A stretch of 62,120 bases of DNA from Betaproteobacteria bacterium (GTDB taxonomy: Bacteria > Pseudomonadota > Gammaproteobacteria > Burkholderiales > Eutrophovitaceae), in assembly GCA_020346185.1 (NCBI GenBank), contig CP070775.1, positions 1,357,875 to 1,419,994 of the forward strand, read 5' to 3'. Of this stretch, positions 17,272-26,883 are shown one piece after another. The first letter of the stretch is position 1; each line of letters begins with the position of its first letter. The notes below the pieces were generated by a model. That model searched no databases, had not been told where the DNA came from, and worked only from the letters and a program-made list of their open reading frames with translations. A program made the position numbers and the translations under genes.

Positions 17272-18510
17272 ATGCAGGATCAGATCAGGCCCAATCAGAG
17301 CAGACGCGATGAACCGCCCTCAACTGGGACGCCGCTCGAGGTACTGGCCGCTTTTCTCAAACTCGGATTGACCTCGTTCGGTGGGCCAGTCGCACACATA
17401 GGCTATTACCGCCTCGAGTTCGTCGAGAAAAGGCGCTGGCTAAGCGAGAGTCAGTTCGCTCAGCTTCTGGCTATATGTCAATTCCTGCCTGGACCAGCCA
17501 GCAGTCAGTTCGGCTTTAGTGTCGGTCTGCTACGCGCCGGCTGGCTGGGTGCGATCGCAGCTTTCGTTGCGTTTACTTTGCCATCGGCATTGCTGCTGTT
17601 TGGCTTCGCTGAGTTGTTGCCATATCTTTCCGGAGACATTGGCACGGCCGCAATACACGGCCTAAAGATCGTCGCACTGACCTTTGTCACGCACGCGGTG
17701 TTTGCCATGAACCGGCAGCTTTGTCCCGACCCAGCGCGTCAGACGCTGGCGGTTCTGGCGGCCGCGGCGGTGCTCGTTGCCGGTACGGCCCAGATTCAGT
17801 TTCTGGTGATCGTGCTCGGTGCCGTTGCCGGTTTGTTCGTGAGCCCACGGGAAAAGATGGTGGCAGGACCGAACCTCGAGCCACGTTACGGCATGAAAGC
17901 TGGGTGGGCTCTCTTGGCGATCTTTGCCACATTACTGGTTGTCGTGATGACACTACCGGACACCAACGACGATCAGCTTGCAGTGTTTGGTGCGTTCTAT
18001 CAGGCCGGCGCTTTGGTGTTCGGCGGCGGTCACGTGGTGTTGCCGTTGCTCGAAGAGACGGTGGTTGCTCCCGGTTGGATATCGGCCGAAGATTTTCTGG
18101 CCGGCTACGGCGCCGCCCAGGCGGTGCCAGGCCCGTTGTTTTCAGTCGCGACGTATCTTGGAGCGCAGCTTCCCGGTAGCAGCGGCGGATTATCCGGTGC
18201 CACACTTGCCACCCTGGCGATCTTCTTGCCGGGTTTCCTGTTGGTAGCAGGGGTGTTGCCGCTTTGGCGTTTTGTTTCCGAACGATCACGAGCCACACGT
18301 GCCATTGCTGGCGCCAACGCAGCCGTCGTCGGACTGCTGGCTGCAGCACTCTACGACCCGGTTTTTGTCGGTGCCGTCGAAGGGCCAACTGATTTTGCGA
18401 TCGGGCTGGTTGCGATTCTGCTACTTGGCACCTGGCGCCGCTCACCGCTGATCATCGTTGTCTGGTGTGTGCTGGCAAGCATTGCTGCCAAATTTCTCCA
18501 GCAGACCTGA
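17272..18510 (+). CDS. chrA: Chromate-type anion transporter, ChrA family
   Basis: A 412-residue inner-membrane protein of the long-chain CHR family, made of two homologous halves. The first half has SFGGPVAHIGY and CQFLPGPASSQ; the second repeats the pattern with FGGGHVVLPLLE and AQAVPGPLFSVATY. About ten to twelve membrane segments are visible. Characterised members export chromate by proton antiport, but many homologues are of unproven substrate. The ATG at 17272 has no strong ribosome binding site. There is no ChrB regulator beside it. It follows the HMA-like genes by about 240 bases and may be separately transcribed. Confidence 0.88.
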   Translation: MQDQIRPNQSRRDEPPSTGTPLEVLAAFLKLGLTSFGGPVAHIGYYRLEFVEKRRWLSESQFAQLLAICQFLPGPASSQFGFSVGLLRAGWLGAIAAFVAFTLPSALLLFGFAELLPYLSGDIGTAAIHGLKIVALTFVTHAVFAMNRQLCPDPARQTLAVLAAAAVLVAGTAQIQFLVIVLGAVAGLFVSPREKMVAGPNLEPRYGMKAGWALLAIFATLLVVVMTLPDTNDDQLAVFGAFYQAGALVFGGGHVVLPLLEETVVAPGWISAEDFLAGYGAAQAVPGPLFSVATYLGAQLPGSSGGLSGATLATLAIFLPGFLLVAGVLPLWRFVSERSRATRAIAGANAAVVGLLAAALYDPVFVGAVEGPTDFAIGLVAILLLGTWRRSPLIIVVWCVLASIAAKFLQQT

Positions 18511-18586
18511 CAAATCTTCGGCGCCAGCAGTGACCTCAGCCAAGCGTGGAAATCCAGATCTGCTACCCGGGCGCCGGGTCAAACGG

Positions 18587-19462
18587 TCAGCCGAAGCGGC
18601 CGGTGATGTAGTCTTCGGTCAATTGATGACCCGGCCGGATAAAGAGCTCGTTAGTCTCGCCCACCTCGATGAGATCGCCCAGGTGGAAGAACGCCGTGCG
18701 ATTTGATACGCGCGCTGCCTGCTGCATCGAGTGAGTGACGATGCAAATTGTGAAATTTTGGCGCAGTTCGACCATCAGGTTCTCGATCACCGCAGTCGCA
18801 ATCGGATCGAGCGCGGAGCACGGTTCATCCATCAGGATGACCTCGGGCTGTACAGCAATCGCGCGGGCAATGCACAGGCGCTGCTGCTGCCCGCCCGATA
18901 AGCCGGTACCGGGTTGATCGAGACGCTCCTTGACCTCGTCCCAAAGGCCTGCCTTTACCAGGCTGGTCTCAACGACTTCGTCCAGTTCGGCTTTGTTAGC
19001 CGTCAGCCCGTGTATACGAGGGCCAAAGGCAACATTCTCATAGATGCTTTTGGGGAACGGATTCGGCTTCTGGAAAACCATCCCCATGCGCGCCCGCAGA
19101 GGCACAACATCAACCTCGGGAGAATTGACGTTTTGCTTATCAACGATAATCTCGCCCTCGACACGACAGCCCGGGATGGTGTCGTTCATGCGGTTCATGC
19201 AGCGTAGAAAAGTGGTCTTGCCACACCCGGACGGCCCGATCAGCGCTAGGATTTCATTGTTGCCGACATCAAGATTGATATCGTGGATGGCATGTGTATC
19301 GCCATAGTAGACATTTAGTTTATTACACCGGATACGCGGATTGTCAACGCGCGTATTGCCAACCGTCTGCCTGTGCTCGCGCGGGACAGTTGCACGTACG
19401 TTTCCCACTCCGCTCCTCATCGTCGCGTTGGGCTCAGCGAGTTTCGCTTCGGACTCGTACAT
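18587..19462 (-). CDS. pstB: Phosphate ABC transporter ATPase PstB
   Basis: A 291-residue ABC ATPase that powers high-affinity phosphate uptake. The Walker A is [19 protein letters not shown], whose CMNRMND tail is typical of PstB; the signature is LSGGQQQR, Walker B is [13 protein letters not shown] and the switch is THSMQQA. An N-terminal extension of about 35 residues precedes the ATPase domain. GGAG precedes the ATG. It is the last gene of pstS-pstC-pstA-pstB; no phoU follows. Confidence 0.95.
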   Translation of the reverse strand: MYESEAKLAEPNATMRSGVGNVRATVPREHRQTVGNTRVDNPRIRCNKLNVYYGDTHAIHDINLDVGNNEILALIGPSGCGKTTFLRCMNRMNDTIPGCRVEGEIIVDKQNVNSPEVDVVPLRARMGMVFQKPNPFPKSIYENVAFGPRIHGLTANKAELDEVVETSLVKAGLWDEVKERLDQPGTGLSGGQQQRLCIARAIAVQPEVILMDEPCSALDPIATAVIENLMVELRQNFTICIVTHSMQQAARVSNRTAFFHLGDLIEVGETNELFIRPGHQLTEDYITGRFG

Positions 19463-19494
19463 TCAAACTCCACTTTGCTCTTAGTATAAACGCA

Positions 19495-20802
19495 TTACCA
19501 GCGGCGTTCGAAGCGCTTCCTGAGCACAACAGCCAACGCATTCATGACGATCAGGAAAAACAGTAACACCAGGGTCGCCGCAGAAGTGCGTTCGACAAAC
19601 GCGCGTTCCGGGCTGTCGGCCCACAGGAAGATCTGCACCGGCAATGCAGTCGCCGGATCCAGGATACCTTGAGGGATATCAACGATGAAAGCAACCATGC
19701 CAATCATCAACAAAGGCGCCGTCTCTCCCAGTGCTCGAGCCATTCCGATGATAGCGCCAGTAAGCATGCCCGGCATCGCGAGCGGTAATACATGAAGCAC
19801 AACAGTCTGCAATTGCGATGCCCCGACGCCGAGGGCTGCCTCGCGGATTGACGGCGGCACGGCCTTCAGGGTAGCGCGGCTGGCAATGATGATCGTTGGC
19901 AGAGTCATCAAGGTCAGCACCAGGCCACCCACCAGGGGAACTGAGCGCGGCAGACCGAAGAAATTGATGAACACGGCAAGGCCCAACAGGCCGAAGACAA
20001 TCGATGGCACTGCCGCAAGATTGTTGATGTTGACCTCGATGATATCCGTGAAGCGGTTCTGCGGTGCAAATTCTTCCAGGTAAACCGCAGCCGCCACGCC
20101 CAAAGGGAACGATAGCAATAGCGTCACCAGCATGGTGTAGAACGAGCCCACCACCGCTCCGCGTATACCGGCGCTCTCCGGCTCCCGCGAATCGCCTTTG
20201 GTGAAGAAGTCGGCGTTGAAACGTTTTGCCAGCCGCCCCCGGCTCTCTAGTTGATCGATCCACGCCAGTTGCTGATCACTGAGACGACGCCCCTCCTCAG
20301 CCGCTTCTCTGTCAATATTGCCTTTCAGTAGCATATCGACGTCATCGTCGGCCGGAACCCAGACCGTTAATGTCTCGCCGACAAGGTCGGGGACGGCCAT
20401 CACCGTGGCGCGAAGGTCGTAGGTCGCGCCACGCCCGACGAGGGCGTTCAATGCCCTGCGATCGCGCCTTGACTCAACGTCCGGAAACTGATCCTGAAGG
20501 CCCGACCTGACGATGGCTGCGTAATTCGCACCAGACAAGACATCAAGGTCGCGCGTACCCTCCGGATCTATGACGTCCGGATCGAGGTAGAGGTCGAGCT
20601 TCACCTGGGTTTGCTGAAACGCCGTGTAGGCGTTGCCGACGATGCTGATAAACAAAATGGCAAGGAACACCAGGCCAGCCGCTATCGCGACGATTCCATA
20701 CGTTTTGAACCTTGTCTCCGCGGCCTTACGTTTGGCAAGACCGGCCTGGATGATCCCTAACGGTTTGCGTCCACCCTGCGTCGGGAATGTTCCGGTTTCC
20801 AT
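19495..20802 (-). CDS. pstA: Phosphate ABC transporter permease PstA
   Basis: A 435-residue permease. One membrane helix near residues 34-57 is followed by a periplasmic region of about 150 residues (including a VDMLLKGNIDREA-like segment) and then the usual PstA core from about residue 215 with GALGETAPLLMIG near the C-terminus. The long N-terminal part is typical of gammaproteobacterial PstA and absent from the E. coli-sized 296-residue form. It starts six bases after the pstC stop. It forms the channel with PstC. Confidence 0.93.
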   Translation of the reverse strand: METGTFPTQGGRKPLGIIQAGLAKRKAAETRFKTYGIVAIAAGLVFLAILFISIVGNAYTAFQQTQVKLDLYLDPDVIDPEGTRDLDVLSGANYAAIVRSGLQDQFPDVESRRDRRALNALVGRGATYDLRATVMAVPDLVGETLTVWVPADDDVDMLLKGNIDREAAEEGRRLSDQQLAWIDQLESRGRLAKRFNADFFTKGDSREPESAGIRGAVVGSFYTMLVTLLLSFPLGVAAAVYLEEFAPQNRFTDIIEVNINNLAAVPSIVFGLLGLAVFINFFGLPRSVPLVGGLVLTLMTLPTIIIASRATLKAVPPSIREAALGVGASQLQTVVLHVLPLAMPGMLTGAIIGMARALGETAPLLMIGMVAFIVDIPQGILDPATALPVQIFLWADSPERAFVERTSAATLVLLFFLIVMNALAVVLRKRFERRW

Positions 20803-20808
20803 ATTCGT

Positions 20809-22182
20809 TTACTCGTACTGCTCCCGGTACTTGCGAACAATGTACAGGGCGATGACGTTGAGGAACAGGGTAACCACGAACAGGACCAATCCGAGCGCAA
20901 ATGCGGCCAGCGTTTTGGGTGAATCGAATTCCTGGTCACCCACCAGCAAGGTCACAATCTGCACCGTTACTGTTGTGACCGCCTCGAGCGGGTTGGCTGT
21001 CAGGTTTGCTGCGAGACCGGCGGCCATCACCACGATCATCGTCTCGCCAATAGCACGCGATACTGCCAATAAAATGCCGCCGACAATTCCCGGCAGCGCC
21101 GCAGGAATAATTACCCGCTTGATCGTCTCGGAACGCGTCGCACCAATGCCGTAAGAACCATCGCGCATCGCCTGGGGCACGGCGTTGATCACGTCATCCG
21201 AAAGTGACGAGACAAACGGAATAATCATGATTCCCATTACCAGCCCGGCAGCCAACGCGCTCTCTGATGCCACGTCCAGGCCGAGCAGCCCCCCCGCGTC
21301 GCGGATAAACGGTGCGACTGTCAAGGCGGCAAAGAAGCCGTACACGACGGTGGGCACACCCGCGAGAATTTCCAGTAGAGGCTTCGCGACGGCACGAAAG
21401 CGGACATTAGCGTATTCAGAGAGGTAAATCGCTGACATCAAACCAATCGGCACCGCCACCAGCATCGCAATCAACGCAATCAGCATCGTGCCGGCAAACA
21501 ATGGCACGGCGCCGAAAGCACCGGATGAGCCGACCTGATCTTCACGGATGGCAGTCTGCGGACTCCACTCCAAACCGAACAGAAACTCGGTGATCGGCAC
21601 CGACTGGAAGAAACGTAAAGACTCAAAAAGAACAGACAGCACGATGCCCACTGTTGTGAGCACTGCAATTGTGGAACTGGTCAATAGCAGTCCGGTAATG
21701 ACGCCCTCCACCGCATTGCGAGCCTCAAATCGCGGATTGATCTTTCGCAATGCGTAAGCGCCGGCCGCCAGGGGCAACACCAGCGTCAGACCAATTAGCG
21801 CACCATGACTGATGCTCTTCAGTTGCCTGTAATGTTCTGCTGCAGCCAGAACGGTCGCATCCGGCTCGCCGTAAATCGTTCCACTCACGACGTTCTGAAT
21901 CTCGTTCAGGACCAGCGTGACACGTTCAGCCCCTTGCTCGATGATGTCCCGAGGCAAGGCTGCAACGACCAGATTGTCAATAATGGCTCCTTCCAGAGAC
22001 AACCAGGCCAACAACACCAACAAAGCGGGAAGCCCGCACCACAGGGCAACATACAAGCCGTTGTAACCGGGCAGCGAGTGCAGTTGCCGGATCTGGCCTC
22101 CTGCTGCTGAGAACGCTCGTCGCCGCCCAACGTAATAGGCAATTGACGAAAACAGCAGCAGGACCAGGACCAGACTTAGCAC
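20809..22182 (-). CDS. pstC: Phosphate ABC transporter permease PstC
   Basis: A 457-residue permease with an N-terminal helix, a second helix near residue 50, a periplasmic loop and the permease core with SRAIGETMIVVMAAG near the C-terminus. The frame begins with GTG at 22182 and no ribosome binding site is visible upstream, so the true start could be further in. It lies 90 bases after pstS and six before pstA and is the partner of PstA. Confidence 0.92.
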   Translation of the reverse strand: MLSLVLVLLLFSSIAYYVGRRRAFSAAGGQIRQLHSLPGYNGLYVALWCGLPALLVLLAWLSLEGAIIDNLVVAALPRDIIEQGAERVTLVLNEIQNVVSGTIYGEPDATVLAAAEHYRQLKSISHGALIGLTLVLPLAAGAYALRKINPRFEARNAVEGVITGLLLTSSTIAVLTTVGIVLSVLFESLRFFQSVPITEFLFGLEWSPQTAIREDQVGSSGAFGAVPLFAGTMLIALIAMLVAVPIGLMSAIYLSEYANVRFRAVAKPLLEILAGVPTVVYGFFAALTVAPFIRDAGGLLGLDVASESALAAGLVMGIMIIPFVSSLSDDVINAVPQAMRDGSYGIGATRSETIKRVIIPAALPGIVGGILLAVSRAIGETMIVVMAAGLAANLTANPLEAVTTVTVQIVTLLVGDQEFDSPKTLAAFALGLVLFVVTLFLNVIALYIVRKYREQYE

Positions 22183-22272
22183 TTGTTAAGGAGGAAATCG
22201 GTTACAAGAAACAATACACAGAGGCGATCGCATTGACAGCCGCCTTCCCGAGTTCGGGCTATATGGCCCCAT

Positions 22273-23328
22273 TTAGTTCATTGCCTGAAGTTTTTTCGCC
22301 GACTGCGCAAACTGTCTCCGCTCGGTTGCCGGCATGGGAATAAGCCCCCTGTCAGACAGATAACCGTCTTCGCCCCACGCCTTTTCACTGGTGAATTCGG
22401 CCAGGTATTCTTTCATACCCGGAATGGTACCAACATGTGCCTTCTTGACGTAGAAGAACAGCGGCCGGGATACCGGGTAGCTGCCATCGGCAATTGTCTC
22501 AAATTCCGGGCTGACGCCGTCAATCTTGGAACCTTGCACCTTGTCACTGTTCTGGTCGAGGAAGCTGAAACCGAATACACCCAATGCATTGGGGTTGGCA
22601 ATCAGCTTCTGGACGATCAGGTTGTCATTCTCGCCAGCCTCGACATAGGCGCCATCTTCGCGGACGGTGTGGCAGACGGCCTTGTATCTTTTCTTGTCGG
22701 TTTTCTTCATCGCCTTGATCCAGTCGATCTCGTTGCAGCCGCCTTCCAGAGCCAATTCGACAAACGCGTCGCGCGTACCAGAGGTCGGTGGCGGGCCAAG
22801 CACCTCGATCTTGACATTCGGTAGGCTCTTGTTGACGTCACGCCAGGTCTTGTACGGGTTGGCTACGAGACCCTTGGCGCCGCCCGGATCCGGCACGTGC
22901 TTGGCGAGCGCGAGGAACAGGTCCTTGCGAGCAATGTCAAGCTTGCCGCCCTTCTTTGAGTTGGCAACGGCGATGCCGTCGTAGCCAATTTTGACCTCAA
23001 TGATTTCAGTGACGCCGTTCTTCTTGCAGTTTTTGACCTCACTCGACTTGATGGCGCGCGAAGAGTTCGTGATGTCGGGGTACCTCACCCCCACACCAGC
23101 GCAGAACAGCTTCAGACCACCCCCCGATCCGGTCGATTCGATCTTGGGAGTCTTGTAGCGGGTGGTCTTGCCAAAGTTCTCAGCGACTACGGTTGCAAAT
23201 GGATACACGGTGGAGGACCCGACGATGCTGATATAGTCGCGCGCTGACGCGGAATCCGCGACGCCAACAACACCAAGCACTGCGCTCAGCCCGATCAGCA
23301 AGCGCCGGATTCGTCTCGATGAATGCAT
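22273..23328 (-). CDS. pstS: Periplasmic phosphate-binding protein PstS
   Basis: A 351-residue substrate-binding protein that delivers phosphate to PstCAB. A signal peptide ends near SASA, followed by the IVGSSTVYPF strand and the TSGTRDAFVE loop that contact phosphate, and SSRAIKSSE. GGGAGAAGAG precedes the ATG. The length and the K-rich insertion resemble the PstS form of marine and soil gammaproteobacteria. It is first in the operon and carries a probable Pho box upstream. Confidence 0.94.
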   Translation of the reverse strand: MHSSRRIRRLLIGLSAVLGVVGVADSASARDYISIVGSSTVYPFATVVAENFGKTTRYKTPKIESTGSGGGLKLFCAGVGVRYPDITNSSRAIKSSEVKNCKKNGVTEIIEVKIGYDGIAVANSKKGGKLDIARKDLFLALAKHVPDPGGAKGLVANPYKTWRDVNKSLPNVKIEVLGPPPTSGTRDAFVELALEGGCNEIDWIKAMKKTDKKRYKAVCHTVREDGAYVEAGENDNLIVQKLIANPNALGVFGFSFLDQNSDKVQGSKIDGVSPEFETIADGSYPVSRPLFFYVKKAHVGTIPGMKEYLAEFTSEKAWGEDGYLSDRGLIPMPATERRQFAQSAKKLQAMN

Positions 23329-23390
23329 TCTCTTCTCCCGAAAAACACTAGATATTTGGTGAACCAGCAGCCCGTAGTCTCGGGGGCTAA

Positions 23391-23410
23391 TGTTACAAGA
23401 ACGTTACACA
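23391..23410 (-). promoter_or_regulatory. Probable Pho box upstream of pstS
   Basis: On the minus strand two TGTAAC hexamers are spaced exactly 11 bases apart, about 65-80 bases before the pstS start. PhoB half-sites are heptamers with an 11-base period, so the spacing fits. It predicts induction by phosphate starvation. Confidence 0.6.
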
Positions 23411-23752
23411 GATCGTATTTGCAACGTGTCGTTGCGACTGCCGGTGCCAGATCCATCAAAACAATCAACTGAATGGGCAGCAACCGCCTTCAAGCATCTG
23501 AAATTAAAGTCTTCTCCGCGAGCCGTTGCCAGGGCGGCAGCGCGTTAGCTCGATTGATCTCGCAAAAGAGGGCAGAAGGATTTCTTAATGGTGGGGGTGG
23601 GCGCGTCAGATAGCGGCAAAACTAAGGTCGCAAAAGCAAGAAACCCGGAGCAGATGCGCCGGGTCATTGCTTTGCATCATTCGCGCGCTGACTGGATTCA
23701 GAAAAGAGTCAAGCCTAGACCAGCTTGCGCGGACAATCAGGAATTGTTGGTC

Positions 23753-23807
23753 ACCTCCTCGCACGCCTGACCAGGAAGGCCGTGCGCGGGTCGCCGTGCG
23801 AGGAGGT
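23753..23807. repeat. Perfect 13-bp inverted repeat
   Basis: ACCTCCTCGCACG at 23753-23765 is matched by its exact complement at 23795-23807, with 29 bases between. It lies just past the stop of the small secreted protein on the minus strand. There is no T-run, so it is not a classic terminator; it could stabilise the transcript end or be a protein site. Confidence 0.6.
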
Positions 23808-23833
23808 CAAGGTCGAGACACTGAGATGGCCTG

Positions 23834-24175
23834 TCAATGGTGCGTAAGAGCGTTGATGTCCGACCACTTGTAGAAGCTTTTGGCCGACTTGCCGACTGGC
23901 TTTAGCTCTGACGGGACACGGCTGTAGCTCTTGTAGTTCCGGTCCGACCACTTGTAAAAGCCATCAATACGACCAGACTGCAACTCCCGATCTTCGTTTG
24001 CAGCGATGCCGTGCGTCAAGGCCGAAATATCGGACCACCGGTAAAAATTCTCGGCTGAATCCTCGGACATGCGGAAAGAATCCCTGACCGCCGCCGAAGC
24101 GGGATTTATCATCAGGCCACCGACGAACAACGCAGCGATGGTTGTAGCTATGGTAGTTTTGGTGAGTTTCATCAT
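23834..24175 (-). CDS. Small secreted repeat protein with FYKWSD/LTH motifs
   Basis: A 113-residue exported protein with an AGGAGA ribosome binding site and a signal peptide ending near ASA. The mature part repeats a motif: FYRWSDISALTH, FYKWSDRN and a final FYKWSDINALTH. The protein at 56509 has the same plan (SDLSSVTHG, SDRN and GDLSKVTHN) and is a paralogue. The outer repeats begin and end the mature protein, so a compact repeat fold in the periplasm or outside the cell is likely. No function is known to me. Confidence 0.7.
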   Translation of the reverse strand: MMKLTKTTIATTIAALFVGGLMINPASAAVRDSFRMSEDSAENFYRWSDISALTHGIAANEDRELQSGRIDGFYKWSDRNYKSYSRVPSELKPVGKSAKSFYKWSDINALTHH

Positions 24176-24477
24176 TTCATCTCCTGAATACCTGGTTGAA
24201 CGGTAACTTCGGTAATCGGCACAAATGACAATTGGCGCAAACTAATAATTGGCCCGATCGATTACCTCGCGTGAGCTAGTAGATACGCGGCCATGAGGGC
24301 CGCGGATTATGAACGGTGTCGCAGAACAAATGTGCGGAAATACCATTTCTCGATATGCCGGCGCATGAATCCGAAGACCTTATCGCCGTGACTTTGCGCA
24401 GCGAGCATGGCGCCCCTTAACGGGGCCCGACAGGCTTTCGTGGCCAGCAGTGTCTTCGCCTCCAAACCGGATCCGCT
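24176..24477. other. Intergenic, divergent promoter region
   Basis: About 300 bases between divergent genes. No coding sequence or recognised site beyond the ribosome binding site of the minus-strand gene. Confidence 0.4.
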
Positions 24478-25167
24478 ATGGCAAGAAGAGACCCTCCCGC
24501 CAAAGTGAAATTACCCACCCGCGCTGAAGCACATATGCTGCGAATCGGCCTGCTGCTGGGCGCGCTCATGGTGATCGTGCTTGGCATCGGATGGTTGTTT
24601 TTTCCCGAATTGACGCTGGTATTCATAGCTATGACGGGGTTGAACTGGCTGATCGGCCGCGCCGCCGGCATGTCGTTTGGCTATGCCAGCAATCTGTCGC
24701 ACGCGGCGGTGATTCCCGCCAACATGGTCATCGAGACCATTCAGGTGTTGTTGGTTTATCCCTTGTTCGTGCTCAGCGTGGAGAATCTGCTCGATCTGCC
24801 ACGGTTAAAGCCGATATTCTCGAAATTGCGGACCGCTGCTCAAGCGCGCAGTGGTGCGGTCAGCAATTTCGGCATCGCCGGACTGTTTATCTTCGTTTTC
24901 ATGCCGTTCTGGATGACCGGACCCGCGGTCGGATCCATCATCGGCTTTCTGCTCGGGATACGCCCGTGGGTGAACATGGTCGTCGTCCTTTCATCCACCT
25001 ACGTGGCGATCTGCTTATGGGGGCTGCTGCTCAACGAGCTCAACGTATGGGCCAGCACTTTCGGCCATCTGGCGCCGTTTGCGTTGGTTGTCGCGATCAT
25101 CCTGTTGGTGCTCGGCGGACGGGTACATCAGCGCGTGCGCGCTCGCGCAAAAGGTCTGTCGCAATAG
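24478..25167 (+). CDS. Small multidrug export-family membrane protein
   Basis: A 229-residue inner-membrane protein with about five to six helices. The segment FMPFWMTGPAVGSIIGFLLGI is typical of the putative small multi-drug export family (Sm_multidrug_ex). Characterised function is scarce, so drug efflux should not be assumed. The ATG at 24478 lacks a good ribosome binding site; a second ATG at 24535 just before the first helix is an alternative start. Confidence 0.65.
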   Translation: MARRDPPAKVKLPTRAEAHMLRIGLLLGALMVIVLGIGWLFFPELTLVFIAMTGLNWLIGRAAGMSFGYASNLSHAAVIPANMVIETIQVLLVYPLFVLSVENLLDLPRLKPIFSKLRTAAQARSGAVSNFGIAGLFIFVFMPFWMTGPAVGSIIGFLLGIRPWVNMVVVLSSTYVAICLWGLLLNELNVWASTFGHLAPFALVVAIILLVLGGRVHQRVRARAKGLSQ

Positions 25168-25213
25168 TCTGCAGCCCCTGGCAACGCGATTGCGCGGCCA
25201 GAAGAGCGCGCAG

Positions 25214-26407
25214 CTAGATGCCCAGATCGAGCAGGTTGTAGTCCTTGAGTTGTGCCATCATCTCCGGGTTCCAATCGAACTGTTCACCCGCTTGAGCGTG
25301 CGGCTGGTAGATGAAAGGCGTCTCATCGGGGAAGCGCTGTTGCCTGGCGCTGATGGCGTAGCCAATCAGGCGCGAGCGCTCGCGAATGCGCTCCGCATCG
25401 TAGTGGGCACGTACGTTATGAATACCGCCGCTGGTCACGCCGAGCACTGAAGCGCGCTGGTGAAAGCCGAAATTGATCGTGACACGCCAGTCGGAACTGG
25501 TGTTGGCAAACGAGCCGTGCAAACATTGGCGGTTGGTAATCGCCACGTCGCCTGGATTGCAGATCAGCGGTACCGCATCAGGCAGCCGGTCCGACCCCGC
25601 TTGCGCCGCCTTGGCGGCAATGTCGATACGCCCGAGTTTGTGTGAACCCGGCACAATCCAGACACCATTAGCCGCCGTGCAACCATAGAGCTGCGCCATG
25701 AAATTAAAGCCATGGCAGTACGGATCCCAGTCGGGGCTGTCCCAATGCGTCACGCCATCCTGATGCCATGCGACTGAGGCGCCCTCACCCGGTTTCTTGA
25801 TGAAAATCGCCTCGTTGAACGGAACGAAGTCATCGCCATTGACGCTCGCTGCGATAGACAGAAGTTGCGGATGGCCATATAGCCTCAAACAGGCTTGCGA
25901 GAATTGCAGCGAACCAAGAATCAGATAGACAATCTCTTTGGGTACGTTCTTCGCCGGTTCGGGTTCGCCCATTTTGACCGGGTGACGCCCTGCCGCCTGA
26001 TCAGTCCCACCAAAGGGGTCGCTCAATGGCCTTGCCCAGAACAGTGTCGGCGCCTGGCAATCCGCTGCCAGCGCCGGGCGTCCTTTGGCGTCGACCAGCG
26101 AGCCTTGTTCAACCGGCAGTCGATCAAGGATGTCGATCACATCGGCTTCGATATCCGCTAGTTCTTCAGCGCCCAGTACATTCTCGAAGACGTAGAAGCC
26201 ATACTCATAATAGCTATCGAGAATATCCTGAGCAAGGCGGCCATCAACATCGAAACGCACCGGCCCGCGATTTGGAAGCCCAAGCGCACGCGTTTTGCCG
26301 TTACACAGATAGCCTTGCACCTCAGAACTAGATGATGCGGCATCCCGCGCACCCGTTCCAACTCGAAGCTTGTCACCCATTTTCGGCTTAGTTTGCGCGT
26401 CGCTCAT
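25214..26407 (-). CDS. Phytanoyl-CoA dioxygenase-family oxygenase
   Basis: A 397-residue Fe(II)/2-oxoglutarate-dependent oxygenase. The HxD iron motif is in AWHQDGVTHWD, the distal His in NRQCLHGSF and the 2-oxoglutarate arginine in WRVTINFGF. It is longer than phytanoyl-CoA hydroxylases (about 300 residues), with extra N-terminal sequence. Relatives hydroxylate lipids, ectoine, halogenated or secondary-metabolite substrates; neighbours do not reveal which applies here. It appears monocistronic. Confidence 0.82.
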   Translation of the reverse strand: MSDAQTKPKMGDKLRVGTGARDAASSSSEVQGYLCNGKTRALGLPNRGPVRFDVDGRLAQDILDSYYEYGFYVFENVLGAEELADIEADVIDILDRLPVEQGSLVDAKGRPALAADCQAPTLFWARPLSDPFGGTDQAAGRHPVKMGEPEPAKNVPKEIVYLILGSLQFSQACLRLYGHPQLLSIAASVNGDDFVPFNEAIFIKKPGEGASVAWHQDGVTHWDSPDWDPYCHGFNFMAQLYGCTAANGVWIVPGSHKLGRIDIAAKAAQAGSDRLPDAVPLICNPGDVAITNRQCLHGSFANTSSDWRVTINFGFHQRASVLGVTSGGIHNVRAHYDAERIRERSRLIGYAISARQQRFPDETPFIYQPHAQAGEQFDWNPEMMAQLKDYNLLDLGI

Positions 26408-26883
26408 GACCGAGTCCGTCCTGTAATTAGACGACTATATCATTTGACCTAACATGAACCGAACGCGCACGCTCATTGGCGGGAGGTGCAGCTAAGGCGT
26501 TTCGCACTCCTCCCAACCTTCGCATAAACGGGATTCAACGCTGGAACCAATCTTATTATGAGCTGACCGCGTCACGATACCCCGACAAGCTCAGGCTTCG
26601 GCAGCAAATGATCGCTTGACGACGAAGGGTCGACCTCACTGGCCACACGGGAGGAAGTCTATGACAGCGCGAGCTTTACCATAATCATGTTGTGCTCGGT
26701 TTCATGGATTTCATTCACCGTCGTGAGAACGAACCTGCAGTGCAGAAAATACTTGCCGCGTTACCGCAAGGCACCGTCAAAAAACAGACGAATTAGCCAC
26801 TACGACTGCAGGCCTTACTTCGCGTGCGCGACTGCAATCGCAAAGCCGGAAGTCTGCCTGCGTCTGGGCATGCGTGCTAATAA
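26408..26883. other. Intergenic with possible small frameshifted gene
   Basis: About 475 bases. At 26647 a GGGAGGAAG ribosome binding site precedes an ATG that soon hits a stop, while another frame continues with a protein-like stretch (MDFIHRRENEPAVQK) to a stop near 26800. This could be a small gene with a frameshift, or chance. Confidence 0.25.
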
